From: JAPOUP01 sp965201085
Lineage (GTDB): Bacteria > Pseudomonadota > Alphaproteobacteria > Rhodobacterales > Rhodobacteraceae
Direction: 5' to 3'
Length of the DNA: 64,000 bases
NCBI GenBank assembly: GCA_965201085.1
Contig: CBDAVS010000025.1
Location: 124,001-188,000, forward strand
The translations under genes and the position numbers were made by a program. Below are positions 37,308-46,450 of this stretch, piece after piece; the stretch's first letter is position 1; every line of letters starts with the position of its first letter. Below the pieces are notes generated by a model. It made no database searches. It was not told the DNA's origin and was given only the letters and a program-made list of their open reading frames with translations.

Positions 37308-38290
37308 CGGTAAATGACGGAATCCGCCTTGCGAAGAACCACCGGATATGGCAGTCAGGGTATGCCGCGGAATCCGGCAATCCTCCCCTTCAGGAGGCCC
37401 CCATGCGCAGGGTCCACGACATCCAGCGGAGGCCCGGCGCCCCCGACATCAGGAGGATCAGGCTGGACGTGAGGTCGCGGGACGACATCCCGGCGATCCC
37501 GATCGGCCTCCAGGACCCCTGCGGCGACGAAGGGACCCGAAAGCGGCTGTCCGGGTTTCCGGGCAGGATGGTGCCGCCCGGAAAGGGCCGCCGGGTCGGC
37601 GGGCCGGGGATGGAACCGTTGACCATCCCGGTGCCGGGGGTCGTGAAGCAGGGTCCCGGGTGCGGTTTCGACCGGCTTCGGGAACCGGCGAACCAGCACA
37701 TCCCGATCCGGGGACGGATACGGATACGAATACCGGCGTCTGGCTGACAGCGTGTCGCTCCCCTCGCCGGAGCTTCTGGCGGGGATCGGAAGTACGGTCA
37801 TCGAAAGGGGCCATGCGGTGGCCGCGGGGAAGCCCGGCGCCGCGTCGCGCGGCCGCCGTCATTCCTTCGGGGTCGAAACCGACATGCGTCATCCGACGGA
37901 CGGGAAACCGCCGATGGACACGGCGGAGGCCTGCCGCGCGGAGATCGACGGAACATCGGGTATCCCGGGGTCCGGCGACGGCATCCGGGGCCTCATCGCC
38001 CATGTCAGGCACCGGGCCGGCCTGACCGGGAGGCGCATCCCCGGGGAAGGGACGGTCCCCCGCCACGGGAAGGTCCACTCGGTCCTCGGGCCGCACACGC
38101 GCTGGATATCGAAAGGCGGGGCCGGGGTTCCGGTGGAGCCCGGCGTCCCAGTCCGCGCGCCGGGGACCGTCACGGGTTCGTTCCGCACCGTTCGGTCATG
38201 CGGGAGGGGAGCGGCGTGGACGTGGCGGTCCCCAGGGGTGGGGAGGCGTTCCGCGGGTCACGGCCCGGTCGCTTCGCGATGGCCGCGTCC
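37308..38290 (+). mobile_element. ISNCY remnant, copy C (left tip and right part deleted)
   Basis: Starts at CGGTAAATGACGG, exactly where the IS30 element ends, so the first 40 bases of the ISNCY left end are missing. The transposase start is at 37403 (MRRVHDIQRRPG). Internal deletions remove sequence near 37710 and 37920, and similarity fades after the segment matching VPVEPGVPVRAP at about 38160. No right inverted repeat is present. It is more diverged from copies A and B than they are from each other and is dead. Confidence 0.75.
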
Positions 38291-38456
38291 GTCCGTCCGC
38301 TTTTACCCGTAGCGTGGATCCGGCATCTCCCGTCGAGGGTCGGATGGCGGTGGCCTTGGGGCATGACACTCTCCCATGGTTCGCACAGGAAGTGTCGCCA
38401 CTATCCGGCCGATTCGCGGGATGCCGCGCCAACGGCGCGGCCACCCATCACCGGAA
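38291..38456. other. Stretch between IS remnants, nothing recognised
   Basis: No gene, terminal repeat or structured element was recognised. It is probably decayed IS or filler sequence. Confidence 0.3.
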
Positions 38457-38483
38457 GTGTTGCACTTCACGCTGGAACGGGGG
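38457..38483. repeat. Diverged IS30-type right end
   Basis: GTGTTGCACTTCACGCTGGA followed by ACGGGGG resembles the IS30 right ends at 4668-4690 and 37281-37307, with several changes. It marks a further older insertion of the same family, or an end shared by a related element. Confidence 0.5.
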
Positions 38484-38760
38484 TGAGTTATTCGTGCGGT
38501 CCCAGGTCCAGCGGGCGGGAATGGAAGCATCCCCGACCGACTCCGCCGCGTTTCCCTTCAGCGCGATCCGGATGGTGGTGAGAGGGTTGTATCCAATCGG
38601 CCCCATCGACTTCAGGTAGCTGGATATGCGGCAGTACGCGTCGGCGTATTCCGGTGACCTGAAGCGGCCGAAGATCTTCTGTCTGACCTTCGCCATGCGG
38701 ATGTAACGCTCGGCCCCGTCGCGCCGTTCACCAGCAACCGGGCCAATTGAAATCCGTCAA
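38480..38760 (-). pseudogene. IS66-family transposase (TnpC) C-terminal remnant
   Basis: Minus-strand frames give AERYIRMAKVRQK, then FGRFRSPEYADAYCRISSYL and IGYNPLTTIRIALKGNAAE, the closing part of an IS66-type TnpC transposase. Everything before the conserved ERxxRMxK block is missing. It is a short fossil beside leuB. Confidence 0.65.
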
Positions 38761-38878
38761 GGATGGACTCCACGCGGTCACCTATGGCCGATGCCGGAAG
38801 GTCAGGCGGAGAACGCTGCCCCGAAATTCGTCGGTATATGGGATCACCGTGCCATCGAACGGGCAGGGAGGGTTGCGG
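38761..38878. other. Spacer downstream of leuB
   Basis: Between the IS66 fossil and the leuB stop. No clear terminator hairpin or gene was recognised. Confidence 0.3.
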
Positions 38879-39985
38879 TCAGTAGCTGGCGTCAAGCGCC
38901 GCCAGAATGGCGTCACCCATCTGCGATGTCGAAACCGTCTCCGTACCCGCCTCGCCAATCAGGTCGGCGGTACGCAGGCCATCGGCAAGTACCTGTTCAA
39001 TGGCCGCCTCTAGCCGGTCGGCCTCACTTCCCGCGTCGAAACTGTAACGCAGAGCCATCGCGAAGCTGAGAATGCATGCGATCGGATTTGCCTTGCCCTG
39101 GCCCGCAATGTCAGGCGCGGAGCCGTGGACCGGTTCATACATGGCCTTGGGCCGGCCATTTCGTGCCGGCGCTCCCAGACTGGCGGAGGGCAGCATTCCA
39201 AGCGAGCCGGTGAGCATCGCCGCGAGATCCGACAGCAGGTCGCCGAACAGGTTGTCGGTGACGATAACGTCGAACTGCTTCGGCCATCGGGTCAGCTGCA
39301 TGGCGCCAGCATCGGCATACATATGCGAGAGTTCGATATCGGTATATTCGGCGGCATGGATTTCGGTGACCACATCGCGCCAGAGAATCCCGGATTCCAT
39401 GACATTGGCCTTCTCCATGGAACAGACCCTGCCGCTGCGACGCCGGGCAAGTTCGAAGGAGGATCGTGCGACGCGGGCGATTTCGCTTTCGCTGTAGCGC
39501 TGGGTGTTGATCCCGACCCGCTCGTTGCCTTCCCTGTGGATGCCGCGGGGCTCACCGAAATACACCCCTGCGGTCAGTTCGCGCACGATCATGATATCAA
39601 GGCCGGAGACCACATCCCTCTTCAGGGAAGAGAAATCGGCGAGCGCATCGAAACATTGGGCGGGGCGTAGATTGGAGAACAGATCCATTTCCTTGCGCAG
39701 ACGCAGTAGCCCGCGCTCGGGTTTCAGGCCGAAGTCCAGCCCATCATACACCGGTCCACCCACCGCACCAAGAAGCACCGCGTCGGAGGCCTGGGCCTTC
39801 GCCATGGTATCGTCGTGCAGGGGTGTGCCGTGGACATCGTAGGCCGCGCCTCCGACAAGGTCCTCGTTTAAATCGAATTTCAGATCACTACGGTCGCTGA
39901 ACCAGTCCACGACGCGGCGGACCTGCGCCATGACCTCCGGGCCGATGCCGTCACCGGGAAGAATTAGGAGTGAAAACGTAGCCAT
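38879..39985 (-). CDS. leuB: 3-isopropylmalate dehydrogenase
   Basis: A 368-residue cytosolic NAD-dependent enzyme of leucine biosynthesis, oxidising 3-isopropylmalate to 2-isopropylmalate semialdehyde product. Motifs: LILPGDGIGPEV at the start, AVGGPVYDG, IVRELTAGVYFG, the NAD/metal region IVTDNLFGDLLSDLAAML, and EPVHGSAPDIAGQGKANP near residue 285. The ATG at 39985 (MATFSLLIL) is the family start; the frame extends upstream to 40051 without a ribosome site. It lies downstream of leuC and leuD on the same strand; the gap to leuD is 208 bases. Confidence 0.95.
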   Translation of the reverse strand: MATFSLLILPGDGIGPEVMAQVRRVVDWFSDRSDLKFDLNEDLVGGAAYDVHGTPLHDDTMAKAQASDAVLLGAVGGPVYDGLDFGLKPERGLLRLRKEMDLFSNLRPAQCFDALADFSSLKRDVVSGLDIMIVRELTAGVYFGEPRGIHREGNERVGINTQRYSESEIARVARSSFELARRRSGRVCSMEKANVMESGILWRDVVTEIHAAEYTDIELSHMYADAGAMQLTRWPKQFDVIVTDNLFGDLLSDLAAMLTGSLGMLPSASLGAPARNGRPKAMYEPVHGSAPDIAGQGKANPIACILSFAMALRYSFDAGSEADRLEAAIEQVLADGLRTADLIGEAGTETVSTSQMGDAILAALDASY

Positions 39986-40193
39986 GGTGGAAAGGTCCTG
40001 TTTGTATGTTCGGAGCGGATTTCGCCTACCCCTTCGGCCTGGTCCGGTCAAGAAACCGGTTCAAGGCGTGATCTCGCCGGGATGCGAAAAAAACGCGCTG
40101 TGTGGGAGGCGACCACCCTCCGATCGGCGTTCCTTGAACCCAATGCGACACTCAGCCATGGGCTTGGTGTGTGGAGCGCCGTATTCCGCTTGG

Positions 40194-40799
40194 TCACATC
40201 CAGGGACGAAGCGCCGCAGCCTTTGATTCAAATTCATCGATTCTTTTCGAATGTTCCATCGTAAGGCCGATGTCGTCGAGACCTTCCAGCAGGCATCGCT
40301 TTCTGAAGGGATCCATCTCAAACGGAATCATCTCGCCATCCGAGGTCGTTATCGTCTGCGCTTCAAGATCGACCGAGATCCGTGCGTTCTCTCCCTTTTC
40401 GGCGTCCTGCATGAGGGCATCCACCTTTTCCTGCGGCAGCGGGACGGGAAGAATGCCGTTCTTGAAGCAGTTGTTGAAGAAAATGTCCGCGAAGCTGGGT
40501 GCGATAATGCAGCGGATGCCGAAATCCTTGAGTGCCCAAGGAGCATGCTCACGGCTTGAGCCGCAGCCGAAATTCTCGCCCGCGACCAGGATCGAGGCGT
40601 TGCGGTAGCTTTGCCGGTTCAGGACGAAATCGGCGACCTCGCGACCTTCCCGGTCGTAACGCATCTCGTCAAAGAGATTTACGCCCAGGCCTGATCGCTT
40701 GATCGTCTTGAGGAACTGCTTCGGGATGATCATGTCCGTGTCGACATTGACCATCGGCAGGGGGGCTGCAACGCCGGTCAGGGTGGTGAAACTATCCAT
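40194..40799 (-). CDS. leuD: 3-isopropylmalate dehydratase small subunit
   Basis: A 201-residue small subunit of isopropylmalate isomerase, partner of LeuC. It starts MDSFTTLTGVAAPLPMVN and carries VDTDMIIPKQFLKT, NFGCGSSREHAPWAL and the family end EFESKAAALRPWM. The ATG at 40799 lies 42 bases after the leuC stop, so leuC-leuD are cotranscribed. No damage seen. Confidence 0.95.
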   Translation of the reverse strand: MDSFTTLTGVAAPLPMVNVDTDMIIPKQFLKTIKRSGLGVNLFDEMRYDREGREVADFVLNRQSYRNASILVAGENFGCGSSREHAPWALKDFGIRCIIAPSFADIFFNNCFKNGILPVPLPQEKVDALMQDAEKGENARISVDLEAQTITTSDGEMIPFEMDPFRKRCLLEGLDDIGLTMEHSKRIDEFESKAAALRPWM

Positions 40800-40840
40800 T
40801 TTGGTTGCTCCGGGCTGAATTCGCGGATCGGGCGTTCGAC

Positions 40841-42244
40841 CTATATCATCTCCCGAACGTCGGTGAGGTGTCCGGTGATGGCCGCCGCTGCCGCCATCGC
40901 CGGAGAGACCAGATGCGTCCGTCCCCTGTAACCCTGACGGCCTTCGAAATTCCGGTTCGAGGTCGAGGCGCAGCGCTCTTCCGGCGCAAGCTGGTCCGGA
41001 TTCATTGCAAGGCACATGGAACAGCCGGCCAGCCGCCATTCGAAACCGGCGTCCTGGAATATCTTCGCCAGCCCTTCCTCCTCCGCCTGCGCCCTCACAA
41101 GGCCGGAGCCCGGAACGACCATCGCCCGAAGCCCGCTCTTCACTCGTTTCCCTTTGAGGATTTCCGCCGCCGCACGCAGATCCTCGATCCTGCCGTTGGT
41201 GCAGGAACCGATGAATACCGTATCGATTCCGATCTCCGACAGGGGCGTTCCCGGCCTCAGACCCATATATTCCAGAGAACGCCTCGCCGCTTCGGCTTTG
41301 CCACCCTCAAACTGATCCGGATCCGGCACGGCACCGGTGATGGGCAGTACGTCTTCGGGACTGGTACCCCATGTTACCACAGGGGCGATTTCGTCACCTG
41401 CGATCGTCACCGTCCTGTCAAAACCGGCATCCTCGTCGGTGCGGAGGGTTCGCCAGTATTCCATCGCCGCCTCCCACGCCGCTCCCTTCGGAGCGTGCGG
41501 GCGACCCCGGACATACTCGAACGTTTTCTCGTCGGGAGCGATCAGCCCCGCGCGCGCGCCACCTTCGATCGCCATGTTGCAGACCGTCATCCGGCCTTCC
41601 ATCGAAAGGTTCCGGATCGCTTCCCCGCAATATTCGATCACGTGGCCGGTCCCCCCGGCCGTGCCGGTGGCTCCGATTACCGAGAGCGTGATATCCTTCG
41701 CCGTCACGCCGGGGCGAAGGTGGCCGGTAATCTCGACCTTCATGTTCCTGGATTTTTTCTGGATCAGCGTCTGGGTCGCGAGAACGTGTTCGACTTCAGA
41801 AGTGCCGATTCCATGCGCCAACGCGCCGAAAGCGCCGTGCGTCGCTGTGTGGCTATCGCCGCAGACGACCGTCATACCGGGCAGGGTCCAACCCTGTTCC
41901 GGCCCGACGATGTGGACGATGCCCTGTCGGATGTCATCGACCGGATAGTAATGGATGCCGAATTCGCCTGCGTTCCTGTCCAGTTCCTCCACCTGAATGC
42001 GGCTTTCCTCGTTCATTCCGCCGGACAGGCGATCCGAGGTGGTCGGTACGTTGTGGTCGGGTACGGCGATCGTTTTTTTGGGTCCGCGAACCTTACGACC
42101 AGACATGCGCAGCCCTTCGAAGGCCTGCGGGCTTGTCACCTCATGCACAAGGTGGCGGTCGATATAGAGAAGGCAGGTGCCGTCCTCCGCCTCATGCACA
42201 AGATGGTCGTCCCATATTCTGTCATAAAGTGTTCTGGGTGGCAT
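40841..42244 (-). CDS. leuC: 3-isopropylmalate dehydratase large subunit
   Basis: A 467-residue aconitase-like enzyme with a [4Fe-4S] cluster. The cluster cysteines are visible in FIGSCTNGRIEDL and GCSMCLAMN. VVCGDSHTATHGAFGALAHG is the conserved active-site segment. It isomerises 2- to 3-isopropylmalate with LeuD. The ATG at 42244 (MPPRTLYDRIWDDHLV) is the family start; the frame extends to 42538 without support. It is first of leuC-leuD-leuB here and its promoter lies in the 42245-42700 region. Confidence 0.95.
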   Translation of the reverse strand: MPPRTLYDRIWDDHLVHEAEDGTCLLYIDRHLVHEVTSPQAFEGLRMSGRKVRGPKKTIAVPDHNVPTTSDRLSGGMNEESRIQVEELDRNAGEFGIHYYPVDDIRQGIVHIVGPEQGWTLPGMTVVCGDSHTATHGAFGALAHGIGTSEVEHVLATQTLIQKKSRNMKVEITGHLRPGVTAKDITLSVIGATGTAGGTGHVIEYCGEAIRNLSMEGRMTVCNMAIEGGARAGLIAPDEKTFEYVRGRPHAPKGAAWEAAMEYWRTLRTDEDAGFDRTVTIAGDEIAPVVTWGTSPEDVLPITGAVPDPDQFEGGKAEAARRSLEYMGLRPGTPLSEIGIDTVFIGSCTNGRIEDLRAAAEILKGKRVKSGLRAMVVPGSGLVRAQAEEEGLAKIFQDAGFEWRLAGCSMCLAMNPDQLAPEERCASTSNRNFEGRQGYRGRTHLVSPAMAAAAAITGHLTDVREMI

Positions 42245-42740
42245 ACGGAATCTCCCTGGGATCCAAAGACCGGAGGCGATTGGCGAGTGTTTGGCGTCTA
42301 AACGCTGACCGGCGCTGTCCCCAGGATAACGGACTGTCACCAACGAAGGCGTGCTTGGTTTTCGGGAACCGCATACCAGGTCACCGCGCCTTGATAATGC
42401 ACGATAACCATCAGTGCAACGGGTTTTGATCCGCGGATCGGCATTCGCTCGATGCGCCGATATGCATTTGACGGTTGGTTTCCATATATGACCTAGGCCT
42501 GCTCCGATCAGGGAGGTCGATGGGACGGATGCATCCATATTCGTATTTCAAGGATGTAGCCGGTATCAGGAAGCGCGGTGGCCGTCGCGACGGACCATCC
42601 GAGTTCACCGTGAGTTCCCGCATCCACGACTCCCTGCTTTCACGGTCCTTGCCGATCGGTATCGCCAAGGGAATCCGTTCAAATAATCTCGATCCATGTT
42701 GAGAGCATGTCGGATCCGCATCGCCGATTGCGTTCTGTCG
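42245..42740. other. Divergent control region between leuC and rsfS
   Basis: About 500 bases holding the leuC promoter on one strand and leading to the rsfS promoter on the other. No gene was credible; short frames on both strands lack family features. A leucine leader peptide with a leucine-codon run was looked for and not seen. Confidence 0.4.
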
Positions 42741-42768
42741 TTGAGATTTCGTAATTCGATGCTATTCT
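42741..42768 (+). promoter_or_regulatory. Probable sigma-70 promoter of rsfS-rlmH
   Basis: TTGAGA at 42741-42746 and TATTCT at 42763-42768 are separated by 16 bases. Transcription would begin near 42776, about 50 bases before the proposed rsfS start. This rules out the upstream ATGs at 42696 and 42759 as starts. Confidence 0.55.
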
Positions 42769-42824
42769 ATTGCCTAGGTCCGGTCGGACCAAGTTGGAAG
42801 AGAGTCTACGAAGGAGGAAACGTC

Positions 42825-43256
42825 CTGTCCCAATGTGCGGCTACGGTCAGGGAATCGACCGTAACGGATGCCGGTGCCGGCCCGGAATTGGCATCGAATC
42901 CCCGGCATGTCCCAAGTAAGGCGCTGCTGAAATGCATCCTGACCTCTCTTGACGGCGGCAAGGCCGAGGATGTGGTGTCCATAAGTCTGGCCGGGAAATC
43001 GGAAATCGGGGATTATATGGTGATCGCTTCGGGTCGTTCGACGCGACAGGTCGTGTCGCTCGCCGACAGACTTACCGAAAGGCTTAAGCGGGATCTGGGG
43101 CTGTCCTGCAAAGTCGAGGGAAGACGTGCCGGTGACTGGATACTGATCGACGCGGGCGATGTGATCGTCCATGTCTTCCGGCCCGAAGTGCGCGAATTCT
43201 ACCAGCTGGAAAAGATGTGGATGACCCCGGACAGAGCGTCGGCGTCCAACAATTGA
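42825..43256 (+). CDS. rsfS: Ribosomal silencing factor RsfS
   Basis: Binds ribosomal protein uL14 and blocks subunit joining. The core from ALLKCILTSLDGGKAEDV through IGDYMVIASGRSTRQV, RAGDWILIDAGDVIVHVF and REFYQLEKMW is intact. The start is odd: AAGGAGG stands seven bases before a CTG at 42825, with no ATG, GTG or TTG at that spacing. A later in-frame TTG near 42888 lacks such a site, and the upstream ATGs fall at or before the promoter. A CTG start giving 143 residues is therefore proposed. rlmH follows 19 bases later, the usual alphaproteobacterial pairing. Confidence 0.88.
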   Translation: MSQCAATVRESTVTDAGAGPELASNPRHVPSKALLKCILTSLDGGKAEDVVSISLAGKSEIGDYMVIASGRSTRQVVSLADRLTERLKRDLGLSCKVEGRRAGDWILIDAGDVIVHVFRPEVREFYQLEKMWMTPDRASASNN

Positions 43257-43275
43257 ACGATTTCCGGGGCAGTTC

Positions 43276-43746
43276 GTGCGTTTACAGATCTGCGCGGTGG
43301 GACGGCTACGTGCCGGTGCGGAACGGGAGCTGATCGACGATTATCTCGCCCGTGCCGGACGGACCGGGCGCAGGGTTGGCCTTGGATCCGTCACGCTTCG
43401 TGAGGTGGAGGACAGGAAAGGTGCCGGTCGACCCGCCGAGGCGGCGCTTCTGAGGCGGGTGATACCGAATGAAGCCAGTGTGGTAGCGCTGGATGAGCGG
43501 GGAACCGCCCTTACCTCACCCGAATTTGCGACGCGTTTAGGCAGATGGCGCGATGCAGGGGTAAGGGATGTGGCCTTTCTGATCGGCGGTGCGGATGGGC
43601 TGGAACCTAAACTGCTCCGCAGTGCCCATATGCAGCTTGCGTTCGGGTCGATGGTCTGGCCGCACATGATGGTGCGCGTGATGTTGGCGGAACAGCTCTA
43701 TCGGGCCGCTTCAATTCTCGCAGGGACACCGTATCATCGCGCTTGA
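43276..43746 (+). CDS. rlmH: 23S rRNA pseudouridine-1915 N3-methyltransferase RlmH
   Basis: A 156-residue SPOUT methyltransferase that modifies helix 69 of 23S rRNA. The trefoil-knot AdoMet site is visible in FLIGGADGLEP and the C-terminal block in HMMVRVMLAEQLYRA, ending GTPYHRA. It begins with GTG at 43276. It is normally followed closely by gpmI-region genes, but here an IS5-family element lies about 105 bases after its stop. Confidence 0.95.
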   Translation: MRLQICAVGRLRAGAERELIDDYLARAGRTGRRVGLGSVTLREVEDRKGAGRPAEAALLRRVIPNEASVVALDERGTALTSPEFATRLGRWRDAGVRDVAFLIGGADGLEPKLLRSAHMQLAFGSMVWPHMMVRVMLAEQLYRAASILAGTPYHRA

Positions 43747-43851
43747 AATTGCCCAAGGGCGACGCATGGGCGTAGTTCGATGACCAATAGGGCTTAACCG
43801 TTGGTATACCCAACCGATGACCGACCCGGCAGGCCGGGTATGGCATCCTGA

Positions 43852-44809
43852 GAGTTTGTTCCATAAGTTGAGTGGTCCCGCAGGATGTGGCATTCCGGTT
43901 GGTGAAAGCAACCAAATCCGGAGATCGCCATGCCCTGGAACAGGACCACCCAACAGCTCCATAAGCGCCCGGACGACCACAGTCAAAACGATCTGACCGA
44001 CGCCGAATGGACCATCATCGAGCCGATGCTGCCGAAGCAGGGAAGGATGGGACGGCCGCGCGAGGTCGACCTTCGGTCGGTGTTCGACGCGGTCCAGTAT
44101 ATCCTGTCCACGGGATGCCAGTGGCGCGCGTTACCCTCTGGATATCCACCGTTTTCCACCGTCCAGAACTATTTTTACGCATGGCGGCGGAGCGGGCTCC
44201 TGGAGCGTATCGTGCATCGTCTCCGGGACCTCGCGCGGCGGTGTTCGGGGCGCTCCGCGGAGCCGACCGCCGCCTCGATCGACAGCCAGTCGGTGAAGAC
44301 CACGGAGAGCGGCGGGCCCCGCGGCTACGACGCCGGGAAGAAGGTGAAGGGGAGGAAAAGGCACCTGATCGTGGACGCCGACGGCACACCGATCGTCATG
44401 ACGGTTCACACCGCCAACATCCAGGACCGGGACGGCGCACCGGACCTGATCGCGAAGCTGCTGGAGACGGTGCCCACGGTGTGTAGGCTGTTCGCCGACG
44501 GTGGCTACGCGGGTCCGAAGCTGCGGGACCGGCTTGAGGGGATGGGGTTGTCGAACGTGATCAGGATCGTCGAAAAACCGAAGAATGTCAAAGGGTTCAC
44601 GGTTCTCTACCGCCGCTGGGTGGTGGAGCGGACCTTCGCCTGGATGGGCCGGTGCCGCCGCCTGTCGAAAGATTACGAAAGGCTCAGTGAGAACTCGCTG
44701 GCATGGGCGCAGCTGGCCGCCTGCCGGTTCCTGCTCAGGCGGGTGGCGAGGGCGTCAACTCCATGAAAAACAATAGTTTAATGATATCAGTGACTTATGA
44801 TTCAAACTC
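43852..44809 (+). mobile_element. IS5-family insertion sequence, copy 1, flanked by TGA
   Basis: A 958-base element with terminal repeats GAGTTTGTTCCATAAGTTG (left) and GAGTTTGAATCATAAGTCA (right, complement). Direct TGA repeats flank it at 43849-43851 and 44810-44812. It sits between rlmH and gpmI without breaking either gene, but it separates gpmI from any upstream promoter. Copy 2 at 34821 is the same element in decayed form. Confidence 0.92.
43930..44766 (+). CDS. IS5-family transposase, intact
   Basis: A 278-residue DDE transposase in one frame. The N-terminal DUF4096-type domain reads NDLTDAEWTIIEPMLPKQGR and WRALPSGYPPFSTVQNYFYA. The DDE core has IDSQSVKTTE (first D), LFADGGYAGPKL (second D) and RRWVVERTFAWMGRCRRLSK (the E in a Y/R-x-E block). 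No frameshift or stop. This is the only transposase in the window that looks complete, so it may be active and may supply copy 2 in trans. Confidence 0.92.
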   Translation: MPWNRTTQQLHKRPDDHSQNDLTDAEWTIIEPMLPKQGRMGRPREVDLRSVFDAVQYILSTGCQWRALPSGYPPFSTVQNYFYAWRRSGLLERIVHRLRDLARRCSGRSAEPTAASIDSQSVKTTESGGPRGYDAGKKVKGRKRHLIVDADGTPIVMTVHTANIQDRDGAPDLIAKLLETVPTVCRLFADGGYAGPKLRDRLEGMGLSNVIRIVEKPKNVKGFTVLYRRWVVERTFAWMGRCRRLSKDYERLSENSLAWAQLAACRFLLRRVARASTP

Positions 44810-44935
44810 TGACACTTCTCCACTCGGGAAGCCGCTTTCCGATCGGGTCGATGCCGATACCGTTGAATGGCTGTTTAATTCCGGTATGTCGCCGGTTAGA
44901 AGGCTTCCGATCGATTGGAAAATTGGAAGGTGGCG

Positions 44936-46450
44936 GTGCCGAAACCTGTGGTTCTTTGTATCCTGGACGGTTGGGGGCATCGTGAAGACCTCACCGCCAA
45001 CGCTCCGAAGCTCGCGGACACGCCATCCTTTGACCGGATCAAGGCCACCTGTTCGCACGGGCTTCTGACAACCCACGGTCCGGATGTCGGTCTGCCGAGT
45101 GGACAGATGGGCAATTCCGAAGTCGGGCATACCAATATCGGAGCAGGACGCGTGGTCGCGATGGATCTCGGGCAGATCGATCTGGGAATCGAAGATGGAT
45201 CGTTCTTCAGGAATCCGGCCATGATCGAGTTCGCCGATCGGGTGACGGCCGCTCGTGGTGCCGCGCATGTGATGGGACTGACTTCCCCGGGTGGCGTTCA
45301 CTCCCATCAGGACCAGCTTGTCGCGGCCGCGAAACTTCTGGCTGATCGACGCTTGCCGGTTTGGGTCCACATCATAACGGACGGACGTGACGTACCGCCA
45401 GGTTCCGCTCGCGAGCAGATCGAGCGGTTCATTGCCGAACTCCCCGATACGGTGCGGGTCGCGAGTGTCTGTGGCCGATATTTTGCCATGGATCGGGACC
45501 ACCGATGGGATAGGGTCGCCAAAGCGTTCTCGACGATGGTGCACGGCGCTGGTGAATCCGCTGCCAGCGCGGATGTGGCGATCGCCGCCGGTTACCAACG
45601 TGGAGAAACGGACGAGTTTCTAGCGCCGACGATTGTCGGGGATTACCGGGGCATTCGGGACGGGGACGGTGTTTTCTTCGCCAACTTTCGCGCTGACCGC
45701 GCTCGTCAGATCCTTCAGGCCATCGGCGAGCCCGGATTCTCGGAGTTTGATGTCGGGCACCGGCCGAGGCTCTCGGCGCTGCTGGGCATGGTCGATTATT
45801 CCGTCACCCATTCGGAATACATGACGGCGGCATATCCAAAACGGGATATCGCCAACACCCTTGGCTCTTGGGTGGCTCAGCAGGGTCTACGGCAGTTTCG
45901 CCTGGCGGAAACCGAAAAATATCCGCACGTAACGTTCTTTCTGAATGGAGGCAGGGAAACTCCCGAAGAGGGGGAAGACCGCTATATGGCCCCGTCGCCG
46001 CGTGTGGGGACCTACGATCTGAAACCGGAAATGAACGTACGGGAAGTCGGTGACAGGCTCGTCGAGGCTATCGGATCAAACTATGATCTGATCGTGGTGA
46101 ATTTCGCGAACCCTGACATGGTGGGCCATACCGGCGATCTTGCCGCCGCCGTCAGGGCGTGCGAGGCGGTGGACATCGAACTTGGCCGCGCGCTTCAGGA
46201 ACTGGTCGCCGTGGGCGGCTCGATGATCGTGACCGCCGACCATGGCAACTGCGAGATGATGGTGGATCCCGCGACCGGCGGCCCTCATACCACGCATACC
46301 ACCAATCCGGTCGATATCGTGGTTGTAGGTGGGCCCCGCGGCGCGACGGTGCGTGACGGGAGGTTGGCGGATCTCGCTCCCACCGTGCTCGATCTCATGG
46401 GGATCGAACCACCGATGGAGATGACCGGCGGAAGCCTGCTCGACAGGTGA
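44936..46450 (+). CDS. gpmI: 2,3-bisphosphoglycerate-independent phosphoglycerate mutase
   Basis: A 504-residue manganese enzyme of glycolysis interconverting 3- and 2-phosphoglycerate. Metal ligands are seen in VVLCILDGWGHRED, GQMGNSEVGHTNIGAGR (catalytic serine), FANPDMVGHTGD and VTADHGNCEMM; DGRDVPPGS is also typical. The GTG at 44936 (MPKPVVLCIL) follows GGAAGG by five bases and matches the family start; a GTG at 44930 and a TTG at 44915 are less likely. It lies downstream of IS5 copy 1. Confidence 0.94.
   Translation: MPKPVVLCILDGWGHREDLTANAPKLADTPSFDRIKATCSHGLLTTHGPDVGLPSGQMGNSEVGHTNIGAGRVVAMDLGQIDLGIEDGSFFRNPAMIEFADRVTAARGAAHVMGLTSPGGVHSHQDQLVAAAKLLADRRLPVWVHIITDGRDVPPGSAREQIERFIAELPDTVRVASVCGRYFAMDRDHRWDRVAKAFSTMVHGAGESAASADVAIAAGYQRGETDEFLAPTIVGDYRGIRDGDGVFFANFRADRARQILQAIGEPGFSEFDVGHRPRLSALLGMVDYSVTHSEYMTAAYPKRDIANTLGSWVAQQGLRQFRLAETEKYPHVTFFLNGGRETPEEGEDRYMAPSPRVGTYDLKPEMNVREVGDRLVEAIGSNYDLIVVNFANPDMVGHTGDLAAAVRACEAVDIELGRALQELVAVGGSMIVTADHGNCEMMVDPATGGPHTTHTTNPVDIVVVGGPRGATVRDGRLADLAPTVLDLMGIEPPMEMTGGSLLDR

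Noticed and set aside
40805..42301. Plus-strand frame of 498 codons opposite leuC
   Set aside because: Entirely antisense to the intact aconitase-family gene leuC, whose cluster motifs are complete.
42475..42702. 75-codon frame between leuC and rsfS
   Set aside because: No ribosome site or family similarity; it lies in a divergent control region.
43820..43840. GC-rich hairpin (ACCCGGC/GCCGGGT type) after rlmH as a terminator
   Set aside because: The stem is imperfect and lacks a T tract, so a terminator could not be supported.
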